A DNA stretch of 64,000 bases from RHLJ01 sp040222455. Its GTDB lineage: Bacteria > Bacteroidota > Rhodothermia > Balneolales > Balneolaceae. Both the position numbers and the translations under genes were made by a program. The notes below the pieces were generated by a model. It saw only the letters and a program-made list of their open reading frames with translations, had not been told where the DNA came from and did no database searches. Positions within the stretch are counted from its first letter, which is position 1; every line of letters begins with the position of its first letter. This document shows positions 41,108 through 50,460 of the stretch, piece by piece. Location: assembly GCA_040222455.1 (NCBI GenBank), contig JAVKDD010000008.1, positions 248,001 through 312,000 of the forward strand, in the 5' to 3' direction.

Positions 41108-43312
41108 TTATCTCTTAGGTTTTATAATTATTCCTGCTAGTGGAGGAATAGTAACTTTTATTTGAGCGGGCTGATTTTGCCATTCACCCCATTCTGCATG
41201 AAGAGAAATATCTCCAACATTGCTTCCTCCATAAAACTCGGAGTCACTATTCATTATAATTTCATATTCTCCTGCGATCGGTGCCCCGATTGTATATTCG
41301 TAATGGACACCCGGAGTAAAGTTTAAGACTACAATTACAAAATCTTCAACGTTTTTTGCGCGACGCACGAAAGAAATAATACTATTATCTGCATCATTGA
41401 TATCAAGCCACTCGAAGCCTCTCCAGTCAAAATCTACTTCATGCAGTGCAGGCTGATTTTTGTTCAGTTTATTTAAATCTTTTACGAGCTGTTGAACACC
41501 CTGATGAGTCTGCCAATCTAATAAATGCCAATCCAACGATTTATTTTCGCTCCACTCTTCCCATTGCCCAAATTCGCACCCCATGAATAACAGTTTCTTT
41601 CCAGGATGTGCATACATATAGGTATATAGCACTCTTAAGTTTGCAAATTTTTGCCAGTCATCGCCTGGCATTTTTGCTAACATTGCTTGTTTCATATGCA
41701 CAACTTCATCGTGCGAAAATGGAAGCGTAAAATTCTCACTAAATGCATAAATCATTGAGAAGGTAAGTTCTCCTTGATGATATCTTCTATAAATCGGGTC
41801 TTTCTCAATGTAATCAAGTGTATCATTCATCCAGCCCATGTTCCATTTAAAGTCGAAACCTAAGCCTCCTGTTTCGGTTGGGCGAGAAACTCCTCCCCAA
41901 GAAGTTGATTCTTCTGCAAAAGTGATGGTGCCCGGGAAATGATGATGAATCGAATCATTGAACTTTCTTAAAAACTCAATCGCATCAATATTTTCTCTAC
42001 CTCCGTATTTATTGGGTATCCATTCACCTTCTTCTCTGGAATAATCTAAATAAAGCATGGACGCTACTGCGTCTACTCGCAAACCATCAATATGGAATTT
42101 ATCACACCAGTAAAGAGCGTTAGAAATAAGGAAGTTTTTAACTTCACTTCGTCCAAAGTTAAAAATACATGTTCCCCAATCTTTATGCTCACCTTGACGT
42201 GCGTCTTCATGCTCATAAAGTCCTGTTCCATCAAAACGGCGAAGACCATGCTCATCTTTTGCGAAGTGTGCAGGAACCCAGTCTACTATTACTCCGATCC
42301 CGGCTTTGTGGCACTCATCTACGAAATACATTAAATCGTGAGGAGAGCCAAAACGACTTGTTGGCGCATAATATCCTGTAATTTGATATCCCCAAGAGGG
42401 GTCGTAAGGATGCTCAGCAATTGGCAATAATTCTATGTGAGTATAACCCATCTCTTTTACATAAGGAACAAGTTGCTCTGCTAAATCTCGATAACTTAAA
42501 AATCCGGGCTCTTCTCCTACTTTTCTTTTCCAAGACCCAGGATGAACTTCATAAATTAGAATCGGTTTATCCTGTGCTTGAATTGCTGGACGATTTTTTG
42601 TCCACTCATTGTCTCCCCACTTATAGCCTTCTAAATCATATACTTTAGAGGCGGTTCCAGGTCTTAACTCTGCACTAAACGCGAATGGATCGGCTTTTTT
42701 CAGTGGAGGATCTTGAACAGGAGATTTAATTTCAAACTTATAATGATCCCCAACCGCAACATGTGGAATAAATATTTCCCATAAACCCTGATCGTGAAAT
42801 TTTCTCATGCGATGAACACGTCCATCCCAGTTATTAAAAGAACCTATAACACTAACCCGTGTTGCACTTGGCGCACTTACCACAAAATGAGTTCCTTTAA
42901 CACCTTCAAGTACTTTTGGATGAGCACCCATAAAATGATACGCCTGATGATGACTTCCTTCTCCCCATAATTGTAAATCAAAATCGCTAATTAATGAGCC
43001 ATATACATAGGCATCATGTATAGTAAACGTTTCGCCAGAATATGGCTTAATTGTTAAAGTATATTCAAACCGGTTTTTACGTCTTGGAAAAAGGTATTCG
43101 AATAATCCTTCTTGAGAAATCCTTTTTAGTTCAATGGGTTTCGCTTTACCAACATTCACAAAAACTTTTTCAGCCTCGGGTCGAAATGCGCGTATTACTA
43201 ACTTCTCTTTTCCATCAATCTTAACAGAGTGTAACCCTAACACTGAGAAAGGGTCGCCATGCGATCCATCTGATATCGTTTCTATAATCTTTGTAGTTAG
43301 TTTTGTACTCAT
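41108..43312 (-). CDS. glgB: 1,4-alpha-glucan branching enzyme
   Basis: GlgB makes the alpha-1,6 branches of glycogen. The 734-residue GH13 protein has two N-terminal beta domains (DPFSVLGLH; SVIGSFNNWDGRVHRMRK) and the catalytic barrel, with nucleophile Asp414 in IDGLRVDAVASMLYLDY, acid/base Glu467 in FAEESTSW, and Asp in PFSHDEVVHMK. The spacing Asp414 to Glu467 equals that of E. coli. A C-terminal beta domain ends in PLAGIIIKPKR. It is the first gene of the run glgB-malQ-comA-like-GT5-like-DUF4270-barrel-TPR. Confidence 0.97.
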   Translation of the reverse strand: MSTKLTTKIIETISDGSHGDPFSVLGLHSVKIDGKEKLVIRAFRPEAEKVFVNVGKAKPIELKRISQEGLFEYLFPRRKNRFEYTLTIKPYSGETFTIHDAYVYGSLISDFDLQLWGEGSHHQAYHFMGAHPKVLEGVKGTHFVVSAPSATRVSVIGSFNNWDGRVHRMRKFHDQGLWEIFIPHVAVGDHYKFEIKSPVQDPPLKKADPFAFSAELRPGTASKVYDLEGYKWGDNEWTKNRPAIQAQDKPILIYEVHPGSWKRKVGEEPGFLSYRDLAEQLVPYVKEMGYTHIELLPIAEHPYDPSWGYQITGYYAPTSRFGSPHDLMYFVDECHKAGIGVIVDWVPAHFAKDEHGLRRFDGTGLYEHEDARQGEHKDWGTCIFNFGRSEVKNFLISNALYWCDKFHIDGLRVDAVASMLYLDYSREEGEWIPNKYGGRENIDAIEFLRKFNDSIHHHFPGTITFAEESTSWGGVSRPTETGGLGFDFKWNMGWMNDTLDYIEKDPIYRRYHQGELTFSMIYAFSENFTLPFSHDEVVHMKQAMLAKMPGDDWQKFANLRVLYTYMYAHPGKKLLFMGCEFGQWEEWSENKSLDWHLLDWQTHQGVQQLVKDLNKLNKNQPALHEVDFDWRGFEWLDINDADNSIISFVRRAKNVEDFVIVVLNFTPGVHYEYTIGAPIAGEYEIIMNSDSEFYGGSNVGDISLHAEWGEWQNQPAQIKVTIPPLAGIIIKPKR

Positions 43313-43414
43313 AGGTAATTGTATTAGAAGGGGAAAAAATATAACAATTTTAGAATAAAGCGTTTTGTCAGATTTCGGAGTGTTTCCAATTCATCTATTC
43401 TCTATTTTTACTCT

Positions 43415-44641
43415 ATGGATAATACTGGTTTCATCGCTCGCAGATATTTGTTTTCCCGAAAACATATCTCATTAATTTCTACCCTTACCTATATTAGTAT
43501 AGCTGGTGTTACTATAGGTACCGCATTGTTGATTGTAGTATTGTCGGTTTTTAATGGTTTTTTTGATGTAATTAAAACCCTTTTACTTTCTTACGACCCG
43601 GATATTCGAATTGAATCCTCTTCTGCACCCATTTTCAATGAGAACCAAAAACTAATTGACGAACTGGCATCCATTCCTGAAATCAGTGTGTTTTCTCCTT
43701 ATGTAGAAGGTAAAGCACTTCTAAGTTATGGGAATGACCGAAATTCCGTGGTGGATGTAAAAGGAATCGATACCCAAAAATTTTACGAACTTGTTAACAT
43801 CGAGGAAAGTGTTACCACTGGAGTGTTTGAAGTAGAAGTGAGAAACCGCAAACCCGGAGCTGTAATTCCAGAACAGCTTAAGTCGGAGATGCTACTTAAC
43901 CCTGGCGATGAAATAGCACTTTTAAGTGCTTCTGGTATGAAAAAAGCCCTCACTCAAATTACGGTTCCTCGCTCATATCGGTTTGATGTACGAGGAGCCT
44001 ATTTTTTGCAGCAAGTTGCAAATAGTCCTCAGGTTTTTGTGGACATAAAAGCTGCTCAACGACTTTTTAATTCTAGAAATGGTATTTCTGGTGTTGATGT
44101 AAAGTTATTCAATAATGCAGATGCAGCCTATGTAAAAGCAATTCTGGCTGAACGCCTTGGCAATGATTATAAAATCTCTACTTGGTACGATCTCCAGAAA
44201 CCACTTTATGATGTGATGAATCTGGAGAAATGGGGAGCTTATGTAATTTTGATGATTATTGTTGTAGTTGCTGTTCTAAATATCATTGGTTCCCTTACCA
44301 TGATTGTGATTCAAAAGCGCAGGGATATTGGCATTTTGATTTCAATGGGATATTCAAAATCCAGCATTAAAGCTATTTTTAGAAAACAAGGTCTTTATAT
44401 TGGCTTGATTGGATGTGGAATAGGAGGCTCACTAGGATTTTTACTCACCTGGTTGCAACAAGAATTTGGCATCATAAAACTTTCTTCTGCTTTTATTATT
44501 GAAGCTTATCCCGTAGACGTTCGTTTGCTGGATATTTCAATCATTCTTATTGGAAGTCTTCTCTTATGCCTTGCAGCAAGTTGGTTTCCTTCTAAAAGAG
44601 CTTCTGAAATTCAACCTGCAGAAGCGGTTAGGTTTGAATAA
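43415..44641 (+). CDS. LolC/LolE-type ABC transporter permease
   Basis: The 408-residue protein has the four-helix layout of lipoprotein-releasing permeases. One membrane helix lies near residue 25 (STLTYISIAGVTIGTALLIV), then come a large periplasmic domain (about 50-265) and three C-terminal helices (VILMIIVVVAVLNIIGSLTM, LGFLLTWL region, DISIILIGSLLLCLAASW) with the FtsX-type loop KRRDIGILISMGYSKSSI. LolC/E with LolD extract lipoproteins for transport to the outer membrane. The ATPase gene is not next to it. Its stop codon touches that of the convergent MurF-like gene. Confidence 0.88.
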   Translation: MDNTGFIARRYLFSRKHISLISTLTYISIAGVTIGTALLIVVLSVFNGFFDVIKTLLLSYDPDIRIESSSAPIFNENQKLIDELASIPEISVFSPYVEGKALLSYGNDRNSVVDVKGIDTQKFYELVNIEESVTTGVFEVEVRNRKPGAVIPEQLKSEMLLNPGDEIALLSASGMKKALTQITVPRSYRFDVRGAYFLQQVANSPQVFVDIKAAQRLFNSRNGISGVDVKLFNNADAAYVKAILAERLGNDYKISTWYDLQKPLYDVMNLEKWGAYVILMIIVVVAVLNIIGSLTMIVIQKRRDIGILISMGYSKSSIKAIFRKQGLYIGLIGCGIGGSLGFLLTWLQQEFGIIKLSSAFIIEAYPVDVRLLDISIILIGSLLLCLAASWFPSKRASEIQPAEAVRFE

Positions 44642-46324
44642 TCATTCATTATAAACATCTGGCAAATCATTCTCATAAAGGATGACATCTCCGGCTTTAG
44701 CGAATTCCCGGGCGATATCATTTGCCTCAAATAAGCTATTAACAACCTTTACATTCTCAGTCGATTCAGCCTGTTCTTCAATCCCTTCTTGAATTGGTTT
44801 AGCGCGTTCTTCACCTACCAAAATTACCAAATCAAGATTTGCTTCTGCAATTGCATTCCCAAATTTCTTGTTCTCCTCGTACTCAATATCCCCAAGTTCT
44901 ACCATACCCGGAGTGATGATTATTCTTCTTCCGGTTTTAAACTGACCTAAAATCTCTACTGCATTTTTTGCTCCAACCGGATTTGAATTGAAGGCATCAT
45001 CGATTATAAATAAATCTCCTTGTTGTTTTAATTCCAGTCGATGTTCCACTGGTTCGATATTTTTTGTTGCAATCGCCATTGTTTTTGGCCTTATTCCCAA
45101 ATGATGCGCCGTTCCTATTGCCAGTAACATATTCTGAACATTGTGCGCCCCCAAGAGTCGCGTTTTGAATTCTTCTTTTTCATCTCCAAAAGTTACTTCA
45201 AAACTAGAGCCTGATGTATCATATGAAATCTCCCCTGACTGAATTTCACCTAAATCTAGCCCAACCAGAATCCTTGTAATCTCTGGTCGATTTTCACCCA
45301 TTTTTGCAACTAATGGATCATCTGCATTTAAAATCGCCACTCCTCCTGCTTCAAGATTATCTACAAGCTTACCTTTCTCTGAGGCAATTATTTCTTGTGA
45401 ACCAAAGGTTTCGAGATGAGCTACCCCAACATTGGTTATTATTGATATGTCGGGTTTAGCAATGTCGCAAAGTTCTTGGATGTTTCCTTTATATCTGGCG
45501 CCCATCTCTAAAATCAATACCTGATGATGTGATTGAAGATCATTGTTAATCACTTTGCAAATTCCCATTGGAGTGTTATAACTACCTGGTGTTGAACATA
45601 CATTAAAACGCTCTTTCAATAAGTCTCTCACCATAAATTTAGTGCTGGTTTTCCCATAGCTCCCAGTTAGTGCAATTACTTTAAGATGAGGCATAGAAGC
45701 TAATTTCTTTCTTGCCTTGTTTTTAAAACCATTTTGAATGCTTTTTTCAATGGGTTTTGTAAGAAAACTGCCCAAGAAAATTGAGAATGGAATAATAATT
45801 GCTCCAAATATCCACCCAAATACCAGTAGAATTACATCAAAGGATAAAAAACCCGGATCGTATGTTGGGACACTCATCCAATAAAAAGGAAGTAGACCTG
45901 AATATGACCAAGTTGTAAAATAGAGAGGAATAAAAAGACAGGTTATTGCTACCGGGATTACTAGCCTTTTCATTCTTGATGTAAATACCAGTGGCTTTTT
46001 TACCTTATCGGCTTTATATCTTTTTACCGTTCCAAACCAAAATAAGGAAAGTGTAAATAAGACAACGGTCTTAGATGAGTTCGTAATCTCTATTTCAAAC
46101 CAGTCTAATCCAACAACTACTCCAAATAGCAAAATATTAAAAATTGCCAAATCTGCTGGTATTACCTTTTTCTCCCAGTGCTCTCTAAGCCATTGCCAAT
46201 ATTCGTTTGGTTTATAACCTACTTGTTGAAATACATGCAAAAATAACCGCGTTCGATACCAATAATAGCGTGCAAAAATCAAACAAAAAATGATCGAAAA
46301 AATATCCAGAATAGTATAGTACAA
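44642..46324 (-). CDS. Membrane-anchored MurF-like Mur ligase
   Basis: The 560-residue protein joins a membrane part to a Mur ligase. About five hydrophobic helices (near 2-20, 57-76, 86-100, 119-137, 161-187) precede the ATPase core: P-loop LTGSYGKTSTK (220-229), LEMGARYKGNIQELC, ITNVGVAHLETFGS, NADDP, GAHNVQNMLLAIG, DDAFNSNPVGAKNAVEIL and C-terminal ENDLPDVYNE. The ligase part resembles MurF, which adds D-Ala-D-Ala to UDP-MurNAc-tripeptide. Ordinary MurF is soluble and about 450 residues long. The start is TTG 46324, since the first in-frame ATG lies far inside the membrane part. It may be a second Mur ligase with a different amino-acid or lipid-linked substrate. Confidence 0.85.
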   Translation of the reverse strand: MYYTILDIFSIIFCLIFARYYWYRTRLFLHVFQQVGYKPNEYWQWLREHWEKKVIPADLAIFNILLFGVVVGLDWFEIEITNSSKTVVLFTLSLFWFGTVKRYKADKVKKPLVFTSRMKRLVIPVAITCLFIPLYFTTWSYSGLLPFYWMSVPTYDPGFLSFDVILLVFGWIFGAIIIPFSIFLGSFLTKPIEKSIQNGFKNKARKKLASMPHLKVIALTGSYGKTSTKFMVRDLLKERFNVCSTPGSYNTPMGICKVINNDLQSHHQVLILEMGARYKGNIQELCDIAKPDISIITNVGVAHLETFGSQEIIASEKGKLVDNLEAGGVAILNADDPLVAKMGENRPEITRILVGLDLGEIQSGEISYDTSGSSFEVTFGDEKEEFKTRLLGAHNVQNMLLAIGTAHHLGIRPKTMAIATKNIEPVEHRLELKQQGDLFIIDDAFNSNPVGAKNAVEILGQFKTGRRIIITPGMVELGDIEYEENKKFGNAIAEANLDLVILVGEERAKPIQEGIEEQAESTENVKVVNSLFEANDIAREFAKAGDVILYENDLPDVYNE

Positions 46325-46451
46325 GTACAGTCTTTTTTAAATGTGTGTGATGATTTAGTGAGCAAATAAATCCTGCTCGAATTTATAGTAACTCTGCGGT
46401 ATATTCACTGTTTAATTAGCCTAAAGTTTCAAAAAAATCGCAGACAAATAT

Positions 46452-47456
46452 ATGAAATTAATTATCCCAATGGCGGGAAGGGGTACCCGCGTTCGACCAC
46501 ATTCTCATACTGTTCCAAAACCGTTGCTACCTGTAGCTGGTACAATGATTATTGAGCGGCTTGTAGAAACTTTTATACGAACACTAGATAGAGAGATTAA
46601 CGAGATTGTGTACATTTTAGGCCCTGATTTTGGTCAGGATATCAAAGATCAACTCACAGAAATGAGTTCTCGACATAAAGCTAAGGCTACTTTTAGAGTG
46701 CAATTTCCTGCACTTGGAACTGCTCATGCCGTCTCTTGTGCAAATGAAGATTTAGATGGCGAAGTTATTGTCGCTTTCGCCGATACTCTTTTCGATAGCA
46801 ATGAAAAGTTTAACCTCGAAGGAGCAGACAGCGTTATTTGGTTGAAAAGGGTTGATGATCCATCCCGCTTTGGAGTTGCTGTTCATGAAGGTGATACCAT
46901 TACAGGATTTGTTGAAAAGCCAGAAGAATTTATTTCAGATTTAGCAATTATTGGCGTGTATTACTTTAAAGATGGGCAAGAATTAAAACGCCAAGTTAAC
47001 CGGGTTATGGAAGAGGACATCAAAGGTCCGGGAGGAGAATATTTTCTTACCGTTGCGCTCGATAATATGATTAATGAAGGACAAGTGTTTAAAATTGCTA
47101 CCGTTGATGAATGGTTGGATTGTGGTACGCTTCCGGCTTGGCTAGAAACTACGGGCGAAATTGTTGAGAAAGAAGCCCACTCTTTTGATGCTTCTAAATA
47201 TCCTAACTCTAATATCATAGAACCGGTTTTTATAGCAGATGATGTGGTAATTGAGAATAGTACGGTAGGGCCAAAAGTTAGTATCGAATCGGGAACCATC
47301 ATTAAAAATTCTACTGTTGAGAACTCGATTATACGAGAAAACGCTTCATTAGAAAATGTTACCACATCTGGTTCTACTATAGGTGCTTTTACTGATTTGA
47401 AAAACGTAACTGGGAAAATAGATGTTGGAGACCACTCAAATATTGAAATTAAGTAG
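46452..47456 (+). CDS. Sugar-phosphate nucleotidyltransferase with left-handed beta-helix tail
   Basis: The 334-residue protein starts with the nucleotidyltransferase signature IPMAGRGTRVRPHSHTVPKP and LLPVAG. It has the metal Asp in VIVAFADTLFDS, FVEKPEEF, and the Lys/Glu region DDPSRFGVAV. The last 80 residues are hexapeptide-like repeats (FIADDVVIENSTVG, TIIKNSTVENSIIREN), as in left-handed beta-helix acyltransferase folds. Such proteins make NDP-sugars from sugar 1-phosphates, often for cell-surface glycans. Which nucleotide and sugar are used cannot be told. It stands alone, with about 125 bp to the divergent MurF-like gene and no certain promoter. Confidence 0.87.
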   Translation: MKLIIPMAGRGTRVRPHSHTVPKPLLPVAGTMIIERLVETFIRTLDREINEIVYILGPDFGQDIKDQLTEMSSRHKAKATFRVQFPALGTAHAVSCANEDLDGEVIVAFADTLFDSNEKFNLEGADSVIWLKRVDDPSRFGVAVHEGDTITGFVEKPEEFISDLAIIGVYYFKDGQELKRQVNRVMEEDIKGPGGEYFLTVALDNMINEGQVFKIATVDEWLDCGTLPAWLETTGEIVEKEAHSFDASKYPNSNIIEPVFIADDVVIENSTVGPKVSIESGTIIKNSTVENSIIRENASLENVTTSGSTIGAFTDLKNVTGKIDVGDHSNIEIK

Positions 47457-47579
47457 TTAGCTTAAATTCGAGTAATGAGTTCTTTTATCTTGAAATTTTG
47501 ATCATCAGGAAAAATTTAAATCATATATTCAATACGTTTTCTATAAGGTATACATCCCTTAACCATTCAACCTCACTTC

Positions 47580-48524
47580 ATGGATCGTAAAAAATTCTTC
47601 GCTCTTGGTTCGGCAAGCATGGTCGGTGCTGCATTACCTTATCATATTTCTGGAAAAGCTGAGTCTTCACAACCTGAAAAACGCTGGCAAAATGGAGCCA
47701 GTCCGTGGCCTATTTGCTTAGATACATATACTATTCTTCCTGCTTCATTAGAAGAAAAAGTAGAGATTGCGGCAAAAGCAGGGTATGACGCCATCGAGCC
47801 TTGGGATAGGGAACTTATTCAGTATGAACAAGAAGGTGGTGATGTTGAAAAGTTAGGAGATTATATTAAAGAACTTGGTCTATTTGTTCCCAGTGTAATT
47901 GGACTTTGGAATGCAATTCCTCCAAATGAAGAAGATTTTCTTTCATCACTGGAAGGCACTAAAAATCGTATGCGATTGGCTAAGGCTATTGGTTCTGAAC
48001 ATATTCAAACCATTCCAAATACAATTGGGGAAAACTACGATGTTAAAAAAGTAGCTCAACGCTATCGACAAGTGATTGAAATTGGTGAAGAAGAATTTGG
48101 ACTTAAAGCGTCGCTGGTATTCGTAAAATTCTTCCCTCTTAAAACTATGGGGCAAGCCATGCAGGTTGCTCTTGATGCAAATCACCCAAATGCGTCTATT
48201 ATTCCTGACACATACCACATGTATATTAGTGAGGGAGGGTTTGAGGGATTAAAGCTCATGAATGGAAATGCGATAAGTATATTCCAATTTGCAGACGCTC
48301 CCGGATATAAACCTCCTCAGGAATTAGCAGATGCGGACAGAGTTTTTCCAGGGGATGGTGTTCTTCCATTACCACAAATCCTTCGCGATTTATATGGGAC
48401 TGGTTTCAGGGGATGTATTTCTTTAGAACTATATAATCCTGAATACCATAAACGAGATTTGCTTGAAGTAGCAAAAGAAGGCTTTGAGAAAACTCTATCG
48501 GTTATTAAAAAGGCTGGTGTTTAG
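47580..48524 (+). CDS. Exported TIM-barrel sugar isomerase/epimerase-like protein
   Basis: The 314-residue protein has an N-terminal Tat-like leader (MDRKKFFALGSASMVGAALP), but the twin arginine is Arg-Lys-Lys, so the export route is unsure. The rest is an AP-endonuclease-2/xylose-isomerase-like barrel: EIAAKAGYDAIEPWDRELI, LVFVKFFPLKTMGQA, IIPDTYHMYISEGG, RVFPGDGVLPLPQIL, GCISLELYNPEYHKRD. Conserved acidic and His residues at strand ends (IEPWD, PDTYHMY, SLELYN) fit a metal site as in sugar-phosphate isomerases. The substrate is unknown. It meets the convergent stress-protein gene after 8 bp. Confidence 0.85.
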   Translation: MDRKKFFALGSASMVGAALPYHISGKAESSQPEKRWQNGASPWPICLDTYTILPASLEEKVEIAAKAGYDAIEPWDRELIQYEQEGGDVEKLGDYIKELGLFVPSVIGLWNAIPPNEEDFLSSLEGTKNRMRLAKAIGSEHIQTIPNTIGENYDVKKVAQRYRQVIEIGEEEFGLKASLVFVKFFPLKTMGQAMQVALDANHPNASIIPDTYHMYISEGGFEGLKLMNGNAISIFQFADAPGYKPPQELADADRVFPGDGVLPLPQILRDLYGTGFRGCISLELYNPEYHKRDLLEVAKEGFEKTLSVIKKAGV

Positions 48525-48532
48525 TGTAAACC

Positions 48533-48934
48533 CTACTTCACAACTGTAATTAATCCATCAAAGCGAGCAATAATGTAGTTGCTTACTCCACCTGGTTTAT
48601 CATCATGGATATCCCATTTAAAATCAGCTCCACCAATTAAGATGTGATCGCATCCTAATTCTTTGGCAGTATCAACAATTGTTGGACCCGGTGGTCCTAT
48701 TCTTACTTCCAGCTTTGGTTCTAAGTCTGCTCCTCCCTCTTCCTCGAAAAGAAACTTCGCCATTTCTACAATACCAAGCGCTATATCTTCGGTCTCTTTT
48801 TCAGTAGCTATTACTAAGAGTGTTACCTCTGGCTTTTTAGTAAGCTGAGAACTTAACAAGCCCGCATGCTTTACTGCTTCACTTGCATATTTACTACCAT
48901 TTGTAGCTATTAACCATTTTGTAGGGAAACTCAT
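48533..48934 (-). CDS. Universal stress protein (UspA family)
   Basis: The 133-residue single-domain protein shows the UspA fold: KWLIATNGSKYASEAVKHAG, VTLLVIATEKE, VEMAKFLFEEEGG, LEVRIGPPGPTIVDTAKEL and the C-terminal CDHILIGG. The usual ATP-binding pattern Gly-x2-Gly-x9-Gly-Ser/Thr is altered (IGGADFKWDIHDDKPGGVSN), so ATP binding is doubtful. It is a small gene with no obvious partner. Confidence 0.85.
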   Translation of the reverse strand: MSFPTKWLIATNGSKYASEAVKHAGLLSSQLTKKPEVTLLVIATEKETEDIALGIVEMAKFLFEEEGGADLEPKLEVRIGPPGPTIVDTAKELGCDHILIGGADFKWDIHDDKPGGVSNYIIARFDGLITVVK

Positions 48935-49044
48935 ACATTTTCTTTTTTTGTTAGGTACATTTTACTATTTCTACTCATTAGTTGAAATTAAATTTCCAAC
49001 ATATCCGCTGAAAGCCATTCCTAACATTACTATCTTTACCCCCT

Positions 49045-50460
49045 ATGAATTTTGAGTACGATATTCCAAAAAAACATCTATCTGTTTTTGAAATTATAAG
49101 TGATGCCGGGGATTCTTTAAACCAACCTGTTTATGTGGTGGGTGGTTATGTTCGTGATTTTTATTTAAACAGGTTAAAAGATGATCCTGATATCGATTTT
49201 GTTACACTCGGTTCAGGAATTAAACTTGCTAAAAAAATTCACTCTAAACTTCCGGGGGCATCACTCGCCGTTTATAAACAGTTTGGTACCGCTCAAGTTA
49301 AAATAGATGATCTTGAGCTTGAATTTGTAGGTGCACGAAAAGAAAGCTATCGCAGAGATTCGCGAAAACCCATTGTTGAAGATGGAACTTTGAAAGACGA
49401 TCAACTGAGACGGGATTTAACGATTAATGCACTTTCTTGGTCTTTAAATAAAGACGATCTCGGGCTTTTAAACGATCCTTTTGGAGGAATGAGAGATTTA
49501 AAGGATGGTATAATTCGAACCCCAATTGATCCCGAACAAACTTTTAGCGACGACCCGCTTCGGATGATGCGTGCCATCCGTTTTGCTACACAGCTCAATT
49601 TCCATATTCATGATGATACATTCAAAGCCATTAAAAATATGGCGAACAGAATCAATATCATTTCTAAAGAAAGAGTAATTGAAGAGCTGAATAAAATTAT
49701 TCTGTCTAAAAAGCCTTCTGTTGGCTTTGCAATGCTTTTTAAAACCGAGCTTTTGAATCAGTTTTTTCCAGAAATGGTAGACCTTCATGGAGTTAAAGAA
49801 ATTGACGGACAACGCCATAAAGATAATTTCTGGCATACTCTACAAGTGTTAGATAATGTTGCTGAAGTTAGCGACAATCTTTGGTTACGATGGGCAGCCA
49901 TTATGCACGACATTGCCAAGCCCCCCACTCAACGTTTTGATAAAACCGTAGGCTGGACATTCCATGGGCATGATGCACTTGGCGCTGTATGGACTAAGCG
50001 CATCTTTAAGCGCCTTAATCTTCCTTTAGATGAACGGATGCGATATGTTCAAAAATTGGTTCGCCTTCATTTACGACCCATTGCCTTAGTTTCAGAAGAA
50101 GTAAGTGATAGTGCAATTCGTCGCCTTATTTTTGATGCCGGAAATGATATAGATGATTTAATGAAATTATGTCGAGCTGATATCACCAGCAAAAATGAAC
50201 ATAAAGTTGAGCGATTTCAGGAAAACTTTAATCAGGTTGAGAAAAAGATAGTTGCGGTAGAAAAGAAAGATCGAATTAGAAACTGGAAAAACCCGTTAAC
50301 AGGAGATGAGATTATGGGCGCACTGGAAATTGAGCCTAGTAAAACCATAGGTGACATTAAAAACGCAATTAAAGAAGCTATTTTGAATGGTGAAATTCCA
50401 AATGACCACGACGCCGCCTTCGAATACATGATGAAAAATAAAGAGGTTTTTTTAAAATGA
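49045..50460 (+). CDS. CCA-adding enzyme/poly(A) polymerase family nucleotidyltransferase with HD domain
   Basis: The 471-residue protein carries the class II nucleotidyltransferase head: VYVVGGYVRDFYLNRLKDD, DPDIDFVTLGSG (the two metal Asp), KESYRRDSRKPIVEDGTL, DDQLRRDLTINALSW, and DPLRMMRAIRFATQLNF. An HD domain with WAAIMHDIAKPPTQRF and FHGHDALGA follows at about 265-360. The enzyme would add or repair CCA at tRNA 3' ends; Bacteroidota usually have one such HD-containing enzyme. The last four bases overlap the ispE start (ATGA), so the two are coupled. A TATCTTTA box lies about 10 bases before the ATG, but is too close to be a sure promoter. Confidence 0.93.
   Translation: MNFEYDIPKKHLSVFEIISDAGDSLNQPVYVVGGYVRDFYLNRLKDDPDIDFVTLGSGIKLAKKIHSKLPGASLAVYKQFGTAQVKIDDLELEFVGARKESYRRDSRKPIVEDGTLKDDQLRRDLTINALSWSLNKDDLGLLNDPFGGMRDLKDGIIRTPIDPEQTFSDDPLRMMRAIRFATQLNFHIHDDTFKAIKNMANRINIISKERVIEELNKIILSKKPSVGFAMLFKTELLNQFFPEMVDLHGVKEIDGQRHKDNFWHTLQVLDNVAEVSDNLWLRWAAIMHDIAKPPTQRFDKTVGWTFHGHDALGAVWTKRIFKRLNLPLDERMRYVQKLVRLHLRPIALVSEEVSDSAIRRLIFDAGNDIDDLMKLCRADITSKNEHKVERFQENFNQVEKKIVAVEKKDRIRNWKNPLTGDEIMGALEIEPSKTIGDIKNAIKEAILNGEIPNDHDAAFEYMMKNKEVFLK

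Noticed and set aside
46961..47365. 134-residue antisense frame in the nucleotidyltransferase gene
   Set aside because: A shadow of the hexapeptide-repeat part, whose regular codon pattern keeps the opposite strand open.
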